From: Nocardioidaceae bacterium
Lineage (GTDB): Bacteria > Actinomycetota > Actinomycetes > Propionibacteriales > Nocardioidaceae
Reading direction: 5' to 3'
Assembly (NCBI GenBank): GCA_013696015.1
Contig: JACCZI010000083.1
Coordinates: 1-6,667, forward strand
Length of the DNA stretch: 6,667 bases
Positions 5,577 to 6,667 of this stretch are shown here, one piece after another. Every line of letters starts with the position of its first letter. Within the stretch, counting starts at the first letter, position 1. Under the pieces are notes generated by a model. That model was not told the origin of the DNA. It did no database searches and worked only from the letters and a program-made list of their open reading frames with translations. A program made the position numbers and the translations under genes.

Positions 5577-6425
5577 TCAGGCGGCGAACGTCACCGGGGC
5601 GCCGAACGAGGCCCGCCGGTTCGTGCGGCGCAGCACGGCCAGCACCGCAGGCCCGACGACGACGATCGCGACCACGTTGGTGATTGCCCGGCCGGTGTCC
5701 CAGCCCAGGGCCGAGGTCACGACGGTGTAGCTGACGAAGCGGTGCAGGTTGTCCAGCATCGGCAACGAGGGGTCGTACGACAGCTGCGTCTCACCGCCAA
5801 GGGCGAACGGCCAGAAGTACAGGTTCATCAAGAACCCGAAGGCGTACCCGACGACGACGCCGTACGCCGCCAGCATCGCGATCTCGGGCCGGCCCCGGAC
5901 CCGACGCGGCAGCAGCCCCGCCCCCAGCCCGATCCACCCGGAGGCCAGCATCTGAAACGGCAGCCAGGGTCCCACCCCGGCGGTGAGCAAGGCTGACGCG
6001 AACAGCGAGGTGCACCCGAGGACGAACCCGAAACCGGGTCCGAAGACCCGGCCGGCAAGGATCAGCACGAAGAACACCGTCTCTATCCCCGCGATTCCGC
6101 CACCGAGCGGGCGCAGCGCGGCGTTGATGGCGGCGAGGACCCCGAGCATCGCCAGCGCCTTGGCGTCCATGCCGCCCTCGAGGAGCTCGGCGAGCACCAC
6201 AGCGATCACGACCGGCAGCACCGCCAGGAACAGGAACGGGGCGTCGCCGCCATGGGCGAGGGAGGTGGGGTCGGCGGTCGCGACCAGCGGCCAGCAGAAC
6301 ATCACCAGCCCGGCGGCCGAGGCGAGTGTGAGGGTGAGCGCCGAGCGGGGGCCGACCCGGACCGCCGGCCTGCCGTGGTTACGTGGGCGGGGCGGAGCCG
6401 CTGCACGGTCAGACACCGGCGCCAT
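5577..6425 (-). CDS. ECF transporter S component (substrate-binding membrane subunit)
   Basis: This is an integral membrane protein of 282 residues, predicted to be the substrate-specific subunit of an energy-coupling-factor vitamin or metal importer. After a basic, proline-rich N-terminus (1-28) there are hydrophobic segments at about 29-50, 63-81, 88-104, 113-128, 131-150, 155-172, 182-204 and 249-265. That is slightly more than the six helices of minimal S components, although some of these may be half-helices. The blocks LFASALLTAGVGPWLPFQML and ASGWIGLGAGLLPRR are typical of actinobacterial ECF S components as I remember them. The start overlaps the end of the upstream ATPase gene by 17 bp, so translation is probably coupled. 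A GTG three codons downstream (6414-6416), with AAGG nine bases before it, is an equally good start. The transported substrate cannot be inferred, and no riboswitch is visible in the window. Confidence 0.8.
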   Translation of the reverse strand: MAPVSDRAAAPPRPRNHGRPAVRVGPRSALTLTLASAAGLVMFCWPLVATADPTSLAHGGDAPFLFLAVLPVVIAVVLAELLEGGMDAKALAMLGVLAAINAALRPLGGGIAGIETVFFVLILAGRVFGPGFGFVLGCTSLFASALLTAGVGPWLPFQMLASGWIGLGAGLLPRRVRGRPEIAMLAAYGVVVGYAFGFLMNLYFWPFALGGETQLSYDPSLPMLDNLHRFVSYTVVTSALGWDTGRAITNVVAIVVVGPAVLAVLRRTNRRASFGAPVTFAA

Positions 6426-6667
6426 CCTTGGTCCGCACTGGGGACCGCAGCGCCGTGGCCACCTGGTCGACGGTCAGCCAGGGGCGGGGGCCGAGGATCT
6501 TGGCGACCTGCGGAGCGAACGTGGGTGACGAGACGAGGATCTCGGCCGCCGGTCCGTCCGCGATCACCGAGCCGTCACCAAGAATCACCACCCGGTCGGC
6601 GACCCGGGCGGCGAACTCCACGTCGTGCGTCGCGACCACCACGCTGCGTCCCGTCCGAGCCAGCCCC
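6409..6667 (-). CDS. ABC/ECF transporter ATP-binding protein, C-terminal part (5' end outside window)
   Basis: Only the last 86 codons or so are present; the reading frame stays open to the right edge. The fragment starts GLARTGRSVVVATHDVEF, which contains the H-loop histidine (codon at 6625-6627) that follows the Walker B and D-loop in ABC ATPases. It continues ARVADRVVILGDGSVIADGP, the usual strand and turn before the C-terminal helices. Walker A, signature and Walker B motifs must lie beyond the edge. The 17-bp overlap with the S-component gene suggests an EcfA-type energising subunit in the same operon. The T component and any second ATPase are presumably further right. Confidence 0.85.
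   Translation of the reverse strand, partial: GLARTGRSVVVATHDVEFAARVADRVVILGDGSVIADGPAAEILVSSPTFAPQVAKILGPRPWLTVDQVATALRSPVRTKDGAGV

Noticed and set aside
4370..5683. 437-codon plus-strand frame across fba
   Set aside because: It is an antisense shadow of fba with no recognisable domain.
1..6667. CRISPR array, rRNA or tRNA genes
   Set aside because: I saw no regularly spaced direct repeats and no recognisable structural RNA sequences in the window.

Overview
The window looks like chromosomal DNA from a high-GC actinobacterium (Actinomycetota). This rests on very GC-rich coding sequence with G/C at third positions, an actinobacterial-type PurA, a DUF3151 protein (a family I know only from actinobacteria), a class II fructose-bisphosphate aldolase close to the mycobacterial enzyme, and GTG starts. 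I cannot name the genus from sequence alone.

Layout, left to right. A complete purA (adenylosuccinate synthetase) lies on the minus strand at 4-1287. Diverging from it is a diacylglycerol-kinase-family lipid kinase on the plus strand (1391-2281), possibly translated from a leaderless mRNA. From about 2306 to 2696 lies the decayed C-terminal half of a TrmB/LuxR-like helix-turn-helix regulator (minus strand). It carries a frameshift that is explained exactly by a 19-bp duplication, an internal deletion, and no stop codon at its expected end. DUF3151 (2782-3210, minus) and fba (4478-5500, minus) follow. These two together with purA form a neighbourhood I recall as common in actinobacteria. Upstream of fba is the start of an energy-coupling-factor (ECF) importer operon: an S component (5577-6425, minus) overlapping the 3' end of an ATPase gene that runs off the right edge (6409-6667, minus).

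The most unusual part is the interruption between DUF3151 and fba. A single gene (3310-4296, minus) encodes a 328-residue protein with an AbiEi-type winged-helix N-terminus and a Vsr/DUF559-like nuclease-fold C-terminus. It is enclosed by 77-bp terminal inverted repeats (3225-3301 and 4390-4466) that match at 65 of 77 positions without gaps. Each repeat folds into two successive hairpins. Where the two copies differ inside the stems, three positions change together with their pairing partners, so the fold appears to be maintained. A 6-bp direct repeat (CGCGTC, 3218-3223 and 4467-4472) lies at or next to the two ends and could be a target-site duplication. There is no transposase. The simplest reading is a compact cassette bounded by structured ends, mobilised either by its own nuclease or in trans. 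I do not recognise it as a named element family.

The housekeeping genes cover purine synthesis, glycolysis, membrane lipid phosphorylation and vitamin or metal uptake. They do not obviously act in one pathway. The cassette has apparently replaced the original leader of the DUF3151 gene and sits 11 bp past the fba stop codon, so it may have changed transcription on both sides.
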